Origin: Clarkia xantiana subsp. parviflora
Taxonomy: Eukaryota; Streptophyta; Magnoliopsida; Myrtales; Onagraceae
Reading direction: 5' to 3'
DNA: 64,000 nucleotides
Assembly: GCA_036873135.1 (NCBI GenBank)
Contig: JAPTYO010000017.1
Coordinates: 15,748,001-15,812,000, forward strand
The notes under the pieces: model-generated
Databases searched by the model: none
Seen by the model: the letters and a program-made list of their open reading frames with translations, nothing else
What the model was told of the DNA's origin: nothing
Translations under genes and position numbers: made by a program
Shown here: positions 34,850 through 46,824 of the stretch, one piece after another
How positions within the stretch are numbered: the stretch's first letter is position 1
Layout: every line of letters begins with the position of its first letter

Positions 34850-35739
34850 CGACCGCCGCCTGACCTGACCGCCGGAGACAGCCCAGAACCCGCTCCCGAC
34901 CAATCCCGGCGACGCCCCAGCCTAGCCTTCCATCGAATCACCACCTGCTGCTCAGCCCGCCGCCTGGCTCCGTTCGTCCCTGCCGCCCTTGCCGCGCCCT
35001 CGCTCGCCACGGCCTCGTCGGGCCACCGCCGTTCACTCCGACAGCCGCCGTCCCGTTCCGTCCTGCTGCCGGTGCCCGTCCGCCGCTGCCGTGGCCCTAC
35101 CCTGCCTGAATCGATCCTGCTGCAGGTAAGGGTCTTCCCGCTGATTATTTATTTATTTTTATTTTTTATTAATATTTGGTTATTATGTTTTTTTGTTTTA
35201 TATTATTATTATTATATTACAATTAATTAAAAATTTAAATCTAATTAGTTAGATTTAATTAATAGTTTAAATGTAACTGGTAAAATTTAATTAGTAATTT
35301 AATTGTAATTGACTAATTTTAAGTAGCATTTTAGAAGTTTTTCTTTAGTATTTTAGATTTCATTTTTACTAGGATTTATAGGTTATAACTAATTTTTTAG
35401 ATTTAGGATTATATCTGATTAATATTTTTATAATCAAAATTTGATTAATTTTGACATTTTTGGATTAATTGGGCGTAATGTATGTAAATGATAAAATTGG
35501 CAAATTAAGTGAATTGAGTACCGAAAGGGCGCAATTAAAATTTGTTAATTTCTAATTCGTAATAGAACCCCCGAACTTGAATTTCTGATCGTAGAATGAT
35601 TTAATACCTGGCTGTTTAATTCGTTATTCTCTTAGGTAATTTAGGATTCTAGTTAGCCTAATAATTAACTAGTGGCGACTCTTTTCAAATTGAACGTTTT
35701 CAAAACGTTTATTGCCTTAGGTCAGATTTAGGTCTGACA
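34850..35739 (+). repeat. Right LTR of E, 5'-truncated
   Basis: Aligns with 28465-30193 without the MULE insert. The first 500 bp or so of the LTR are missing. Retains the CAGGTAAGG donor-like site (35124) and the end AGGTCTGACA. Confidence 0.85.
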
Positions 35740-35744
35740 CTTGT

Positions 35745-37001
35745 GTTGCTGCCTCAAATCTCCCACTCGAGGTAAGTGGGACATGATCATCATCGTTATA
35801 ATGCTCCAATTCTATCAAGACCTTGTATGTTATATATCACCAAGCGTTGAAAAATCATCCTCAAGGCGTGTAACGTCTCATGTTCGACCACGACACCATT
35901 ATCACAAGATAATTTAAACATGTATCCTATAAGACTCATCATAATCTTGGTTCAAATACTTGTTTAATGCGCATGTTATCGTCGCATGATGATAAGAATA
36001 AACTCATTATCATTCCTTTTTAGCTTTTATGGTGTCGTGTTTGACCGATTTTGTCAATAAAGTGTGTTGTCGATGTGAATGTCTTTCCAAACTTCTCGCT
36101 CAAGGCATTTAGTGGGAGAGTCATTTTACCGACATCATCCTTTTCATTGGCTAATTCATCCCAAAGACTTGTTTATCTTTGAACTGTGCAAAATGGGCTT
36201 TTGCTTTATGCATCATTTTATACTTTACGAGTTCGTGGTAGCTCATGAAGCATACCTCTTTTCATCGTGTAAGCATTGAATGAATTATTCCCAAAAAGAG
36301 GGAGGCTAATGAAAAAATTCAGCACTCATTTAAAACACTTCATCATTAAATTCGTACTTTGAAAACGATGAGTTCCGTCTTTCGAGGTACACGCGCATAT
36401 GGCGCCTATTCCAGGTTCAACCCATGGTATAAATCGTTTCGTTTCTAAAATTCAATTAAATTTAATCCAATCGGTTTCACACATCTTCATCATTACATAA
36501 TTTATCATATAATGGGGTACTAACAAGTAAAATATACTAAATCTTTCGATCTAGCTATGCAATCGATGGGTTTATTCAGTTCAGTTGTCCCTACTGAGAT
36601 GACGGAGTATGTGTGTCGTTTCGTTTCATTCAGCCTCTTTTACATGGCCGAAAAATTTGCTTCCAAACCCGTGGGTATGAATTTTCGTTTCAGATTGTTC
36701 CCTTTTTGCGGACCGTTAAATTGATAAGCAAATCGTGCTTCAAATCGAGCAACAATTACTTCATCCAATAACTTCGAATCTCGAAATAACCAAAATTTTA
36801 GTAACTCAAACAAACAACGAATGATAAATGACAATGATATGGTTCTTGATCTGAAGATCGCGTATTTGGTCCATGCTTGTCGCACACATTGTCGAGAACT
36901 TTGAGTCATGTTGAACTTCACACTTGAGTAAATTCACGAGTGAATCACATCAAATGATCTGTGTCCGTATAAAACACTTTCAGATCTGCTGTATATGTTT
37001 A
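35745..37001. other. Intergenic sequence without recognised features
   Basis: AT-rich and free of long ORFs or clear repeats. The scattered short frames show no domain. Confidence 0.4.
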
Positions 37002-37548
37002 TGTTACCTAAGAAATTGGGTCAATGTCACATTAGAGAAATTGGGCTTGACCCAAATCCCAATTGACATGAGAGGCCCAATATTGGGCCTCCCTTATACA
37101 ACATAGGCCGGCCGAAACATGTAGAGGGCAAAGTGGAATTTTGTCCACTTTGCTCCTCCTATAAATAGGGAGTGTTAGAGGTTTTATTAGGGCAATTCAC
37201 AATTCCTCCTTTATGGTGATTCGAGAGAAAAATCATCCTCCCTAAACACACTAGTTTTGGTCAAACCACCTACACCACCAAGGGTGTGCCAATTTGCTTC
37301 GAGCAAACATTCCGGAGATCTGTCCCTGCCAATAATCGATCAGAGGCTTTATTGTGGAGATTATACCGCGTAGGGCTTCCTTAACAAGAACTTCTACAGG
37401 TTCCGTCCGGTGGATCGAGAACTCCCTTAGCAAGATCTTGGGACTACAGAAAAGGTTTCAGGTATGTGCACATCTTCCGCTGCGTAATTCTGATTACTAG
37501 CTTGTGCCTTGTTCATGTTTCCGTAGTATTTAGCCCCGTAACCCAACA
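37002..37548 (+). repeat. Probable solo Copia-type LTR
   Basis: Starts TGTTACCTAAG, has CCTATAAATAGG (about 37157-37168), and ends ACCCAACA. Its U5 side matches the fragment at 27352-27660. No primer site follows the right end and the flanking five bases do not match, so it is a solo or truncated LTR. Confidence 0.55.
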
Positions 37549-37562
37549 TAGAACACATTATC

Positions 37563-37574
37563 GCTCTGATACCA
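37563..37574 (-). other. Initiator-tRNA primer site of a lost Copia element
   Basis: Minus strand TGGTATCAGAGC directly next to an LTR-like TGACAAATT at 37575, in the same arrangement as 8386-8398. Confidence 0.6.
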
Positions 37575-37911
37575 TGACAAATTTTCACAAGAATACACAA
37601 ATCTCACGCAAGAATACTCATCTGGAACCGAAACCCTAGCAGATGGAAAAGAGAGAACAAAAGTCGTGGGATAGTTAGTTTGAGTTCCTTCACTCGGTCA
37701 AACCTCCCCACAACCCTAAACTAAATTAAATAGCTGTTCAACAAAATACACAACCCAAAACCGAAGGAACTCACAAATACAAGTGACCAAGTAACAAACA
37801 AAATAGGCCTAAACTGAAAATAACAAGAAGGCCACTAAACAACATCTAGGCTATCCCAATAACAAGGAGAAGAACAAGCTTGAACTCTAAGAACACATGA
37901 GGAGCCCAAAC
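37575..37911 (-). repeat. Copia-type LTR remnant interrupted by a hAT element
   Basis: Begins next to the primer site. Composition and phrases (GGCCTAAACTGAAAATAA, AGCTTGAACTCTAAGA) resemble the 326-bp LTR at 8398. It continues for a short distance after the hAT insertion at 38816. Confidence 0.5.
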
Positions 37912-38807
37912 CAGTGTTATCAGAACCGGACCGGACTAGACTGGCGGTTCGACCGGTTTCGATCGGGAACCAGACCCCTAAACGGTCCAGATTGGTGAAA
38001 TGTTTAGGATGTAAACGAACCTGGTCCAATTGACCGATTTTTAAAGAACCGACCGATTTTGGGAGAATTGGTCGGTTCACCGGTCCGCCGGTTCTGTATC
38101 TGCAAGGAAGAAAAATCGAAAACCAACCCTAAAATCTAATCCAACGGTAAGCCCACCGCCTCCACTCCTGTCCCCTGCCTCCACAGCCAACCCTGAGTTC
38201 AACTCCTGCCTCCCCCACGGCTCTGCCTCTGCCACAATCACTCACGCAATCCAAACTGCTTGAATAGAACTAAAACAAAGCAACCCAGCCACTCATGTTA
38301 TTGTCAATTGCACGAGAATTAAACTTCATCCAACTATGTGAATAAGTGTTACTGCTTAGAGAATTGACCCAAACTGAGATCTGTAGAGAATTGAGAATCG
38401 ACCAAGAACACGAATCCGTAGGGAATTGAGTGAAACCAAGATTTGTAGAGGGTTGAGCAGATATAATCGACCAAGAACACGAGATCTATACAGAAGGAGC
38501 GAAACAACAAAAAACAAGAGTAATAAAGAAGAAGAAATGGAAGGTGTAGCCGTGGATGGAAGGTAAGGAAGGGAAAGAGATGCAGTGAATAGAACGAAAC
38601 GAAAGAGAAGAAATGTGGAAGGTGTAAGTATGGAGAGCTAAAATGAAAGAAATAAAGAAGTGAATAGGAATCTATGGCCTGATAAGAAGGGTCGGGAATT
38701 AAAAAGAAAGAAATCTTATGCTTTCTCACTATACCGGACGGACCGGGTTCGTACCGGAAACTAGACACCTAACCAGTCCGATGTCCGGTCCGGTTCTTAT
38801 AACATTG
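37912..38807. mobile_element. Non-autonomous hAT element, TSD GCCCAAAC
   Basis: 896 bp. The left terminus CAGTGTTATCAGAACCGGAC mirrors the right terminus, whose complement is CAATGTTATAAGAACCGGAC. An 8-bp duplication GCCCAAAC lies at 37904-37911 and 38808-38815, diagnostic of hAT. No transposase. Confidence 0.93.
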
Positions 38808-38861
38808 GCCCAAACAGACTCTGACATGTATATATACTAAAATGAAATCATATTTCGTGTC

Positions 38862-39620
38862 TGATGGGTTCCGATGTAATCGTTAGCCTCGTTAACAGCC
38901 AATGGACGGCAAGTAGGTCCAGTGGGCCTCGTGAAGAGCCTGGAAGGCCCAGAGGCCCAGCACGAAGGGTCCCGATTTTAGCGGTCCCGATATATGAGCT
39001 GAATGCTCCCGATGAGCAGCCTCTGAGTAGGCCCCGATATGCCTTAGTAAAGGCCCCGATAATAAAGCCCCGCAGAGGCTGGACCTGTCCCGCAGAGACT
39101 GAAGGTCCTGGGTGGTGATCTAGAATGAAACAACTCTGGAGTCTCCGACAGGAATCGGGACTTGTGATCATAGGATAAAAACCGAGAAACCTGCCTACTA
39201 GATAGAGTAGTGGAGACGGTTAGAGATAGAGATAAATCCCCCGAGATACGCAGGGCGTGCCCGAGATACGCGGAGTACGGGTAAGATACGCGGAGCGTGG
39301 GGCGAGATATACGGAATCCCTGACGAGATATACGGAATCGTGGCGAGATACACGGAATCATGGGTAAAACTGCCAGGCGCAGTAACAGGTAACTGAGTAA
39401 CTTCCCCTCCTATATAAAGGAGGAAGTTACCTCAGAAAACCATAGGCTAATACGAACTTAGACTTTTCCTTACCACCCCATTGATCACCATACTCATTTA
39501 AGTATCGGAGAGGGATTCTGGGTCACCACCCAGGTCATCCCCTTTTGCAGGATTACGCGGAGCTCAGGAGTCCAAAGCTTTCCGTCAAGGACGTAACGGA
39601 GCTTCGCCCGTGATCCAACA
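38862..39620 (+). repeat. 5' LTR of B (759 bp)
   Basis: Contains TATATAAA (39411-39418). Has one more 20-bp unit of the CGAGATACGC repeat (near 39241) than the right LTR. Confidence 0.95.
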
Positions 39621-39639
39621 TTGGCGCCGTCTGTGGGAA
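39621..39639 (+). other. Primer-binding site of B
   Basis: TTGGCGCCGTCTGTGGGAA immediately inside the LTR; same as in A and C. Confidence 0.75.
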
Positions 39640-39674
39640 TCTTACGAAAAGTCAAGATAGCTTCTACCGGATCA

Positions 39675-42600
39675 ATGGCCGGTGGTGGCAAGAAGAAGCA
39701 AGTTCAGGTTGGCAGTTCCCGTCCCGCAGGAACTATGAATTCCCAGTTGCCGGAACGTGTTGCTGAACAAGGTGAGAACCCCGCTCTTTCCCAGACAGGG
39801 GGGCAGGGTGATGGCAATGAGGTCTCAGTCCGAGACACAGAGAGGAACAGGCAGGATGTCCCGCATAGGGAGGAAGATGAGGCTCCCCCGAACCCGGTGG
39901 GCCATGGAGGAGAAGGAGTCCCGCGAAGGGAGGAAGGGTCGTCTTCGAACTCGGAGTTGGCCAAGGCAGTAGCAGATGCTATGCCCATGTTCTTGGCCGC
40001 CATGGAGGCCTTGCTGGACAAAAGAGAGGCCGCTAGGAGGGTGGAGGAGTTGCCTCCGCGAGAAGAATTACCACCACCCCCGCCGAGGGTGGACCCAGAG
40101 GAACAGGAGGTTCCGCCCAGGAGCAAGGGTAAGGAACCCGCACACCTGGAGAAGTTCGTGGTTGACGGCCCGGGACCAGTGCAAAATAGGACCATTCCCT
40201 TGAATGGCCCCATCACCCCCGATCAGGTGGTGAAGATCGTTAGCATCTGCATGGGTGATCAGAAGCAGATGACATCGGAGCTAAGGGATCGGTCCAGCGA
40301 TCCTTTCGTGCCACGGCTGATAGATACCGTCGCCCCGCCCGGGCTAGGTATTCCGACCATCAAGGAGTATGATGGTGAGGGGGACCCAGTTCGCCATGTT
40401 CAGAGGCATGTCCAAGCCTGTATGGGACGAACGTCGAACGACGACCTCATCTGTTCATTGTTCCCGATAACCCTGGGAGAAAGGGCCATGACTTGGTTCT
40501 TCAGCCTCCCGCCAGGATGCATCACGTGCTGGGCTGATATGCACGATCGCTTCATCAAGCAGTACCAGGGTCGGAGGCGTCTTTTGAAGAGTGTGAGGTC
40601 CTTGACCCAGGTGGTGCAGAGACCCGATGAATCGTTGGCATACTACTACCAACGGTTCACTGCTAGTGCTGCGGAGATTGATGAAGAAATCTCGGAGGGA
40701 GAGACAATCCGTACTTTCCTGCGGAACTTGAGCGCTCCGTACGGCTCCGACCTGATGCACAGCGTAGCCGCGAAGGCCGTGTGGAGCATGGAGGCCTTGC
40801 AATCGAGGGTGAAACAGCAAATCGACGTCCAGGAGTCGAAGATTGCTGCCGGAGAGCTCGATCCCCCGAAATCGGGGAGAGGAAAGCCATCGTCCAAGCT
40901 ATCGGATGATCGCAAAGGGAGCGACAAGTCGGAAGGAAGCAGGAACCGTGGTCGTCCCGATAAAAGAGAAGACAAGCGTCCTCCGAGGAAGGACAACCGA
41001 GAAGGTCGGGCTGTTCCCATCAATAGCTCGATGACCTCTGTGTTAGCTGTGATGGACAGACAGGGTCTCGCTCGATACCCCCCGAGGAAAGAAGGCGAAT
41101 TCCTAGGAGGCCGCCCTGACCGTTACTGTCGCTACCATCGAGCCAATGGTCACGACACCGAAAACTGTCGGGAGCTGAAGAAGGAAATTGAGAAGCTGAT
41201 CCAGAAGGGAAAGCTAAAAGAGTTCGTCGGAAGGGGGCAGTGCCGATCCCGTTCCAGAAGTCGGTCACGATCCCGTTCCAAGTCCGCGATCGATTCCCGA
41301 AGAAGAAGAAGGTCGCGCAGGAAGCCTCAGGATCGGGTTCCCGCAAGGAGAGGCGGGGAACTATCAACGTCATCCATGGAGGAATGGCAGCAGGAGGTGA
41401 TACCTCTGCTTCCCGGGAGAACTACGCGTCCCGCATATATGCCGCGGTGGTACTAGGCAAAAGGTCCCGGTCATGGACCCTGAAGGAGGAAAGATCTCTT
41501 TCTCGGCGGAGGATCTAGTAGGCGTGGAGAGCCCTCACGATGACGCCCTGGTCGTGACCCTGGACGTAGACGGATTCGAGATGAAGCGGATCCTAATAGA
41601 CGGAGGGAGTTCCTCCGATATTCTCTTTATGGACGCTCTGGAAGCCATGGGAAAGACGAAGAAGGACCTCACACAGGTGGACTTCCCGATGGTAGGATTC
41701 TCTGGTTCCACCTCTTACCCGCTAGGAATGATTACCTTACCGGTGGAGTTTGGTAGTGGCTGGAAGATGGAGAAACGAAACGTGGATTTCATTGTCGTGG
41801 AGTCTGCGGGGGCATACAACGATATTATCGGGAGGACCACTATCAACCCTCTTATGGCAGTCGCCTCGACGGTCCACCAGAAGATGAAGTTCCCGACTGA
41901 CAATGGGGTCGGAGAAGTCAAGGGTGACCAGGTGGCATCGCGGAAATGCTACGTTAACGCCACCCGACGGAGAAGGAGGGAGGCCATGACTGTCCTTCAG
42001 ACTGATGCTGATCCTCGAGAGGAGTATGGGCGTCCCGCCCCCATGGAGGATTTGAAGGAAGTGGAGATCGATGGGCCTCAGAGGAAGGTGAAGATCGGGT
42101 CTGCTTTGTCGGAGGAAAGAGCCCGAGAGTTGATCGAGCTCTTGAAGGATTTTAATGAGCTGTTTGCCTGGTCCCCGAGTGATATGCCAGGAATCAGCCC
42201 CGACGTGATAGTGCACGAGCTGAAGATAGACCCCGCGATCAAGCCTATCGCGCAGAGAAGGCGTCCGATGGGCGCGGATAAGAGGATCGCGATCCAGCAA
42301 GAAGTCGGCAGACTGCTTGACGCTGGATTCATCAAGGAGCTCCGATTCCAGACTTGGGTGGCTAACCCAGTGCTGGTGCGAAAGAGTAACAGAAAGTGGC
42401 GGATGTGTGTCGACTTCTGCGACTTGAACAAAGCCTGCCCGAAGGACTGCTACCCGCTCCCGAGGATTGACCAGTTGGTGGATGCCACATCGGGACATGA
42501 GCTGCTAAGCTTCATGGATGCCTACTCCGGGTATAATCAGATCAAGATGGCGTAGGAGGATGCCCCCCATACAGCCTTCTATCCCGACAACGACGTCTAC

Positions 42601-45327
42601 CATTACGACGTAATGCCTTTCGGATTGATCAATGCCGGAGCAACTTACCAGCGGATGGTGAACAAATTGTTTGGAGACATGCTGGAGAAAACCATGGAGG
42701 CGTATGTGGATGACATGCTGGTGAAGTCCCGACAGGCAGGAGACCATGTCCAGAACTTGGCGGCGGCATTTGAGCGGATGAAGTTCCATCAGGTTCGGCT
42801 GAACCCCGACAAATGTGCTTTCGGGGTGAACTCGGGGAAGTTCCTAGGGTTCATGGTGAGCCAGAGAGGAATCGAGGTGAACCCTGAGAAGCTGCGAGCA
42901 ATCGAGGAGATGCAGTCCCCGAAGACTCATCGGGAGGTTCAGGTACTGAATGGCCGGTTGGCCGCGATGAATCGCTTCCTATCCAAGGCGAGTGATCGAG
43001 CCATGCCATTTTTTGATGTGCTGAGGGCCCACAAGAAGTTCGAATGGACCGACAAGTGCGAGGAGGCGTTCCAGGCACTCAAGCAGCACCTCCGTACCCT
43101 TCCGCCGTTGGCGAAACCAGTTCCAGGCGAGCCGCTTTATCTCTATTTGGCTGTTTCTGATGTGGCTGTTAGTTCTGTTTTGATCAAAATTGTCAAGGGC
43201 AACCAAGTGCCTATCTATTATGTAAGCAAGGCGTTTGCCAAACCTGAAATAAATTATCCCGCTATTGAGAAGTATCTCTTTGCGTTGATTATCGCCGCTC
43301 GAAAGCTACGACCTTACTTCCATGCCCATGAAGTCACGGTATTGACTAATCAGCCCTTGAAGCACTTTTTGAACCGACCGGAGGCGTCGGGGAGATTCGT
43401 GAAGTGGGCCATCGAGCTGACGGAATTCCGCATTCATTTTGCTCCGAGAACCGCTATTAAGGGCCAGGCATTGGCAGATTTTATAGCTGAGTCTACGGCA
43501 CCCGATCTGGAAGTAACGGGTCCCGCAGAAGGGGCAACCATGGAAGAAGTCCCGACAACAGAACAACAGCCAGAACAGCCAAATGAGGAGAACACTTGGG
43601 AGATGTACACTGATGGTTCATCGAGTGTAGAAGGCTCGGGGGCAGGATTCGTATTGATACCGCCCGGTGGAGGCGAGCCCCTACGATATGCCCTGGCGTT
43701 GACATTCAAAGCCACCAACAACGAAGCGGAGTATGAAGCTCTCATCACAGGCCTTAAGATTGCCAAGGGTGCGGGGGTCGATCATTTGAAAGTAAAGTGC
43801 GATGCCAGCCTGATCGTGAATCAGGTCCAGGGGAACTAAGAAGCCAGGAGCCCGATAATGAAAAAGTATTTGCATGAAGTGCAGACTTTGAAGGGAAGCT
43901 TCAAAAGCTTCGACATCGAGGCGATCCCGAGGGAAGAAAACGCGGAAGCGGATGCCTTGAGCAAGTTTGCCCTGGGAGTGGCCCCCGAGGAGAATCGGAG
44001 GGTGCATTTCCTAGAAAAGGTGATTATCTCAAACATCGATCCGGCGGAGGTCTGCGCTATTGAGACAGGATCGGAAGAAGAAGAGAAGCCCACGTGGATG
44101 ACCCCGATGGTCACGTATCTGACTACAGGGACACTCCCCGATGACAAGGTGGCAGCTGTCAGGTTGCGGCGGATTGCGGACAACTACGCGATGGTGGACA
44201 ACCAGTTATACAAAAAAGGGTATGTAAAGCCTTTTCTAAAATGCGTAGCAGAACCTGACACGAATCGGATCCTGAGGGAGCTACACGAAGGAGTCGCGGC
44301 CTGCCATGAAGGGGCCCGGTCTCTAGTGAGGAAGGCATTGAACTTAGGCTACTATTGGCCCTCGATGAACAAGGAAGCGACCGCGATGGTCCGATCCTGT
44401 GATGCATGCCAGAGGTACGCTCCAAATATCGTGGCTCCCGCCGCGGACTTAATGCCCATCAGGAGTGCATGGCCCTTCGCGCAATGGGGAATTGATTTGG
44501 TGGGACCTCTTCCCCAAGCAAAGGGTCAGTGCAAGTATTTGCTCGTGGCCATCGACTACTTCTCAAAGTGGATAGAGGCTAAAGCATTAGCTAGAACGAC
44601 GGGGCAGCAGATCCTCAAGTTCCTCCAAACTCAGATCGTATCCCGGTACGGGGTTCCTCGAGTGTTGATCAGCGACAACGGCCCTCCGTTCAATGGGGCT
44701 CAGTTGAAGGAGTACCTGGAAGAACTAAACATTGAGCATCGGACCGCTTCAGTCTGCCACGCTCAGACCAATGGCAAGGTAGAATCAGCCAACAAGATCG
44801 TGATGGATGGCTTGAAGAAGAGAGTCTATGCCTTGCAGGGCCATTGGCTGGATGAGCTCGAGAACGTGCTGTGGGCTGTGAGAACAACACCCAAGCAATC
44901 AACAGGAGAAACTCCGTTTGGCCTGGTCTATGGCACGGAGGCAGTCGCTCCCGTGGAAATAGCGGTGGCGTCCCATCGCGCGAAATATTATGAGCCTCTG
45001 ACAAACGAGGAAATGAGGCGTCTAGACTTAGACTTACTCGAGGAGAAAAGATGGAAGGCTGATGAAGTTCAGGCCCGAATGCGTATGGAAACAGCCCGAT
45101 ATTACAATCGGCGTGTCAGGTCCCGACAATTCTTCGTTGGAGAACTTGTCTGGCGGAGGAACGAGTTCGTTCACCAAGATCGGATCAACAAGCTATCACC
45201 AAAATGGGAGGGACCTTACAAGATCGTAGGGATGCCAGCACCCAATGCATACAAACTGGAAGACCTTGATGGCAAGACGTTGAAGCATTCCTTCAGTGGC
45301 GAACACTTGAAGAAGTATCATGTTTGA
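39675..45327 (+). pseudogene. Gag-Pol polyprotein of B, two frameshifts and two nonsense codons
   Basis: Gag starts MAGGGKKK (39675). It has the Gag core (LGERAMTWFFSLPPG), zinc-knuckle-like YCRYHRANGHDTENC and an SR-repeat tail, where the frame shifts near 41285. A second shift near 41490 (about four bases lost after KEE) restores the pol frame. Protease LIDGGSSSDILF is near 41590; RT has an intact AYVDDML (near 42700); then come the RNase H with connection, the second RNase H (MYTDGSSS, near 43606), and integrase with HHCC finger, ISDNG and C-terminus to 45327. TAG at 42553 replaces the Lys codon of KMAKED, and TAA at about 43837 replaces Tyr of GNYEA. Otherwise the pol frame is continuous from 41473 to 45327. 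Not autonomous as read. Confidence 0.94.
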
Positions 45328-45454
45328 TATTAAGCCGCCGTGAAGGGCGCAAATTGTCTATCAATAAGGTTCGATGTAAGCCTATTTTGAGTTACTTATG
45401 AATAAAAGAAGTTGCTTCCGATCAAATTACTTTTAGATGTATTCTAATCTGTTA

Positions 45455-46060
45455 GTAAGACGTCCTGAAGGACGCGACAAAAGCCTTCCGAGGTACGATA
45501 AAAGCCTTCCGAGGTATGCGTAAGTCATCTATATGATGCGGCCAAAAGCCTTAACGGGTATGGACAAAAGCCCTACGGGGTACACGTAAGTCGTCTATAT
45601 GATGCAACCAAAAGCTTAGGTACGAAAAGACCTTGATGGGTCCGCGTAAGTCGTCTATATGATGCGGCCAAAAGCCTTAACGGGTACGGAAAAGCCTTAG
45701 ACAGGTCCGCGTAAGTCGTCTATATGATGCGGCCAAAAGCCTTAACGGGTACGGAAAAGCCTTAACAGGTCCGCGTAAGTCGTCTATATGATGCGGCAAA
45801 AAGCCTTAAAGGGTACGATTAAGCCGTCCAGTAGAGACGCAATAAAAGCCCTAAGGGGTGTGAAAATGGCCTTGAAAGGCAGGGACGAGAAACCTTAAGT
45901 GGTGAAGTCCCGATTTTGGACGAGAAACCTTAAGTGGTGAAGTCCCGATGTTGGACGAGAAGCCTTAAGTGGTGAAGTCCCGATTTTGGACGAGAAGCCT
46001 TAAGTGGTGAAGTCCCGATTTTGGATGAGAAACCTTAAGTGGTAAAATCTCGAGTAAAAC
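45455..46060. repeat. Minisatellite downstream of pol in B
   Basis: About five units of about 65 bp with GTAAGTCGTCTATATGATGC and AAAAGCCTTAACGGGTA, then about five 35-bp units with GGACGAGAAACCTTAAGTGG. Confidence 0.88.
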
Positions 46061-46261
46061 GTCGGAAGGACGTATGGAGTCATCTTAAATGATGCATCAG
46101 AACGTTATGAGTAACGAATTTAAAGCCGCTTTGGATAAAGTGCAAACGAGTATCGGTGCCAAAACAGATGGAAAGAAACTACTTATATAAAGGCTAGAAG
46201 GCCAAAGAGGTCCGATAAAAGAGAAGACAAGGAGAAATTACAAGGACTAAATTATAAAGTG

Positions 46262-46699
46262 CTAAGCTTGGTCCTTGTTGGAGGTCAAATCTTCAGCAGC
46301 ATCGGAGGGAGCCGGATTCGGAGGGACCTGGGCAGAAGGCTCCACGGCAGAAGGCTCCACAGGGTCAACCGTTGGAAGAATGGCTATCGGAGTCATAGGA
46401 TCGAGGAGTTGCCGATGAAGAAGTAGCTCCTCTTCACTCTGAACTTGTGGTATGCATTTCCGGCCTTGAGCATCGGCCTCTTTGGTGGAAATGATACATC
46501 CTTCCCGGAGAGCTGCATCATAAGCAGTGCTGAAAATTTCGTTCAGAGCATAGTCGAAGTTGAAAGGCTTCCTTCCCCCGAAACCAGATCCACTATCTGA
46601 AATAAGCCATTGAAAGGAATGTTAGGTTTATTCGGAAAACTACAATCAAGTTAAGTAAAGATGAAGGCAAACAATAGAGAAGGAAACCTTACCAGACAT
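46262..46699 (-). CDS. Miniature antisense aORF of B (113 residues, one intron)
   Basis: Exon 1 ATGTCTG (46699-46693); intron 46692-46597 (96 bp, GTAAGG...TCAG); exon 2 46596-46262 ends in TAG. Joined length is 342 bp, an exact reading frame. The N-terminus (MSDSGSG, RKPFNFDYALNEI, AALREGCI) equals the start of the full aORF. After about 45 residues it passes through a short segment into the family C-terminal tail (NPAPSDAAEDLTSNKDQA). The globular core, linker and coiled coil are deleted, yet the frame is kept. A 15-bp repeat duplicates VEPSA. A TATA box precedes it. It could be a functional micro-protein or a chance in-frame deletion. Confidence 0.7.
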
Positions 46700-46817
46700 G
46701 GTAAAGTCTTGAATCACTTGAAGAGCAAAAGACACGGGGAGAAGAAACTTCGAGCTAAAAAATGGATGCACTTCCAAAAATGGAGACAGTGAAGAAGAAT
46801 AGTGCCAGGGTCTTAGC

Positions 46818-46824
46818 TTTTATA
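46818..46824 (-). promoter_or_regulatory. TATA box of the B antisense gene
   Basis: TATAAAA on the minus strand, 125 bp before the ATG; the surrounding sequence (CTTATAAAAGCTAA) is identical to the C and D copies. Confidence 0.6.

Larger units (their letters stand above)
27955..35739 (+). mobile_element. Ogre-like LTR retrotransposon E without coding core, TSD CTTGT
   Basis: The left LTR begins TGTAAACACTCG and both LTRs end AGGTCTGACA. CTTGT stands at 27950-27954 and 35740-35744. The primer site TGGCGACTCTACTGGGGA fits tRNA-Arg, as in Ogre/Tat elements. Neither Gag nor Pol is detectable in the internal 4.6 kb, and the right LTR lacks its first 500 bp or so, so one deletion probably removed the coding core together with the LTR 5' end. 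The element hosts two foldback MULEs (29029, 33064) and an A-rich tandem array. Confidence 0.85.

Noticed and set aside
37002..37548. Complete Copia element
   Set aside because: No primer site in the matching orientation, no coding region, and the five-base flanks do not match; only LTR remnants are supported.
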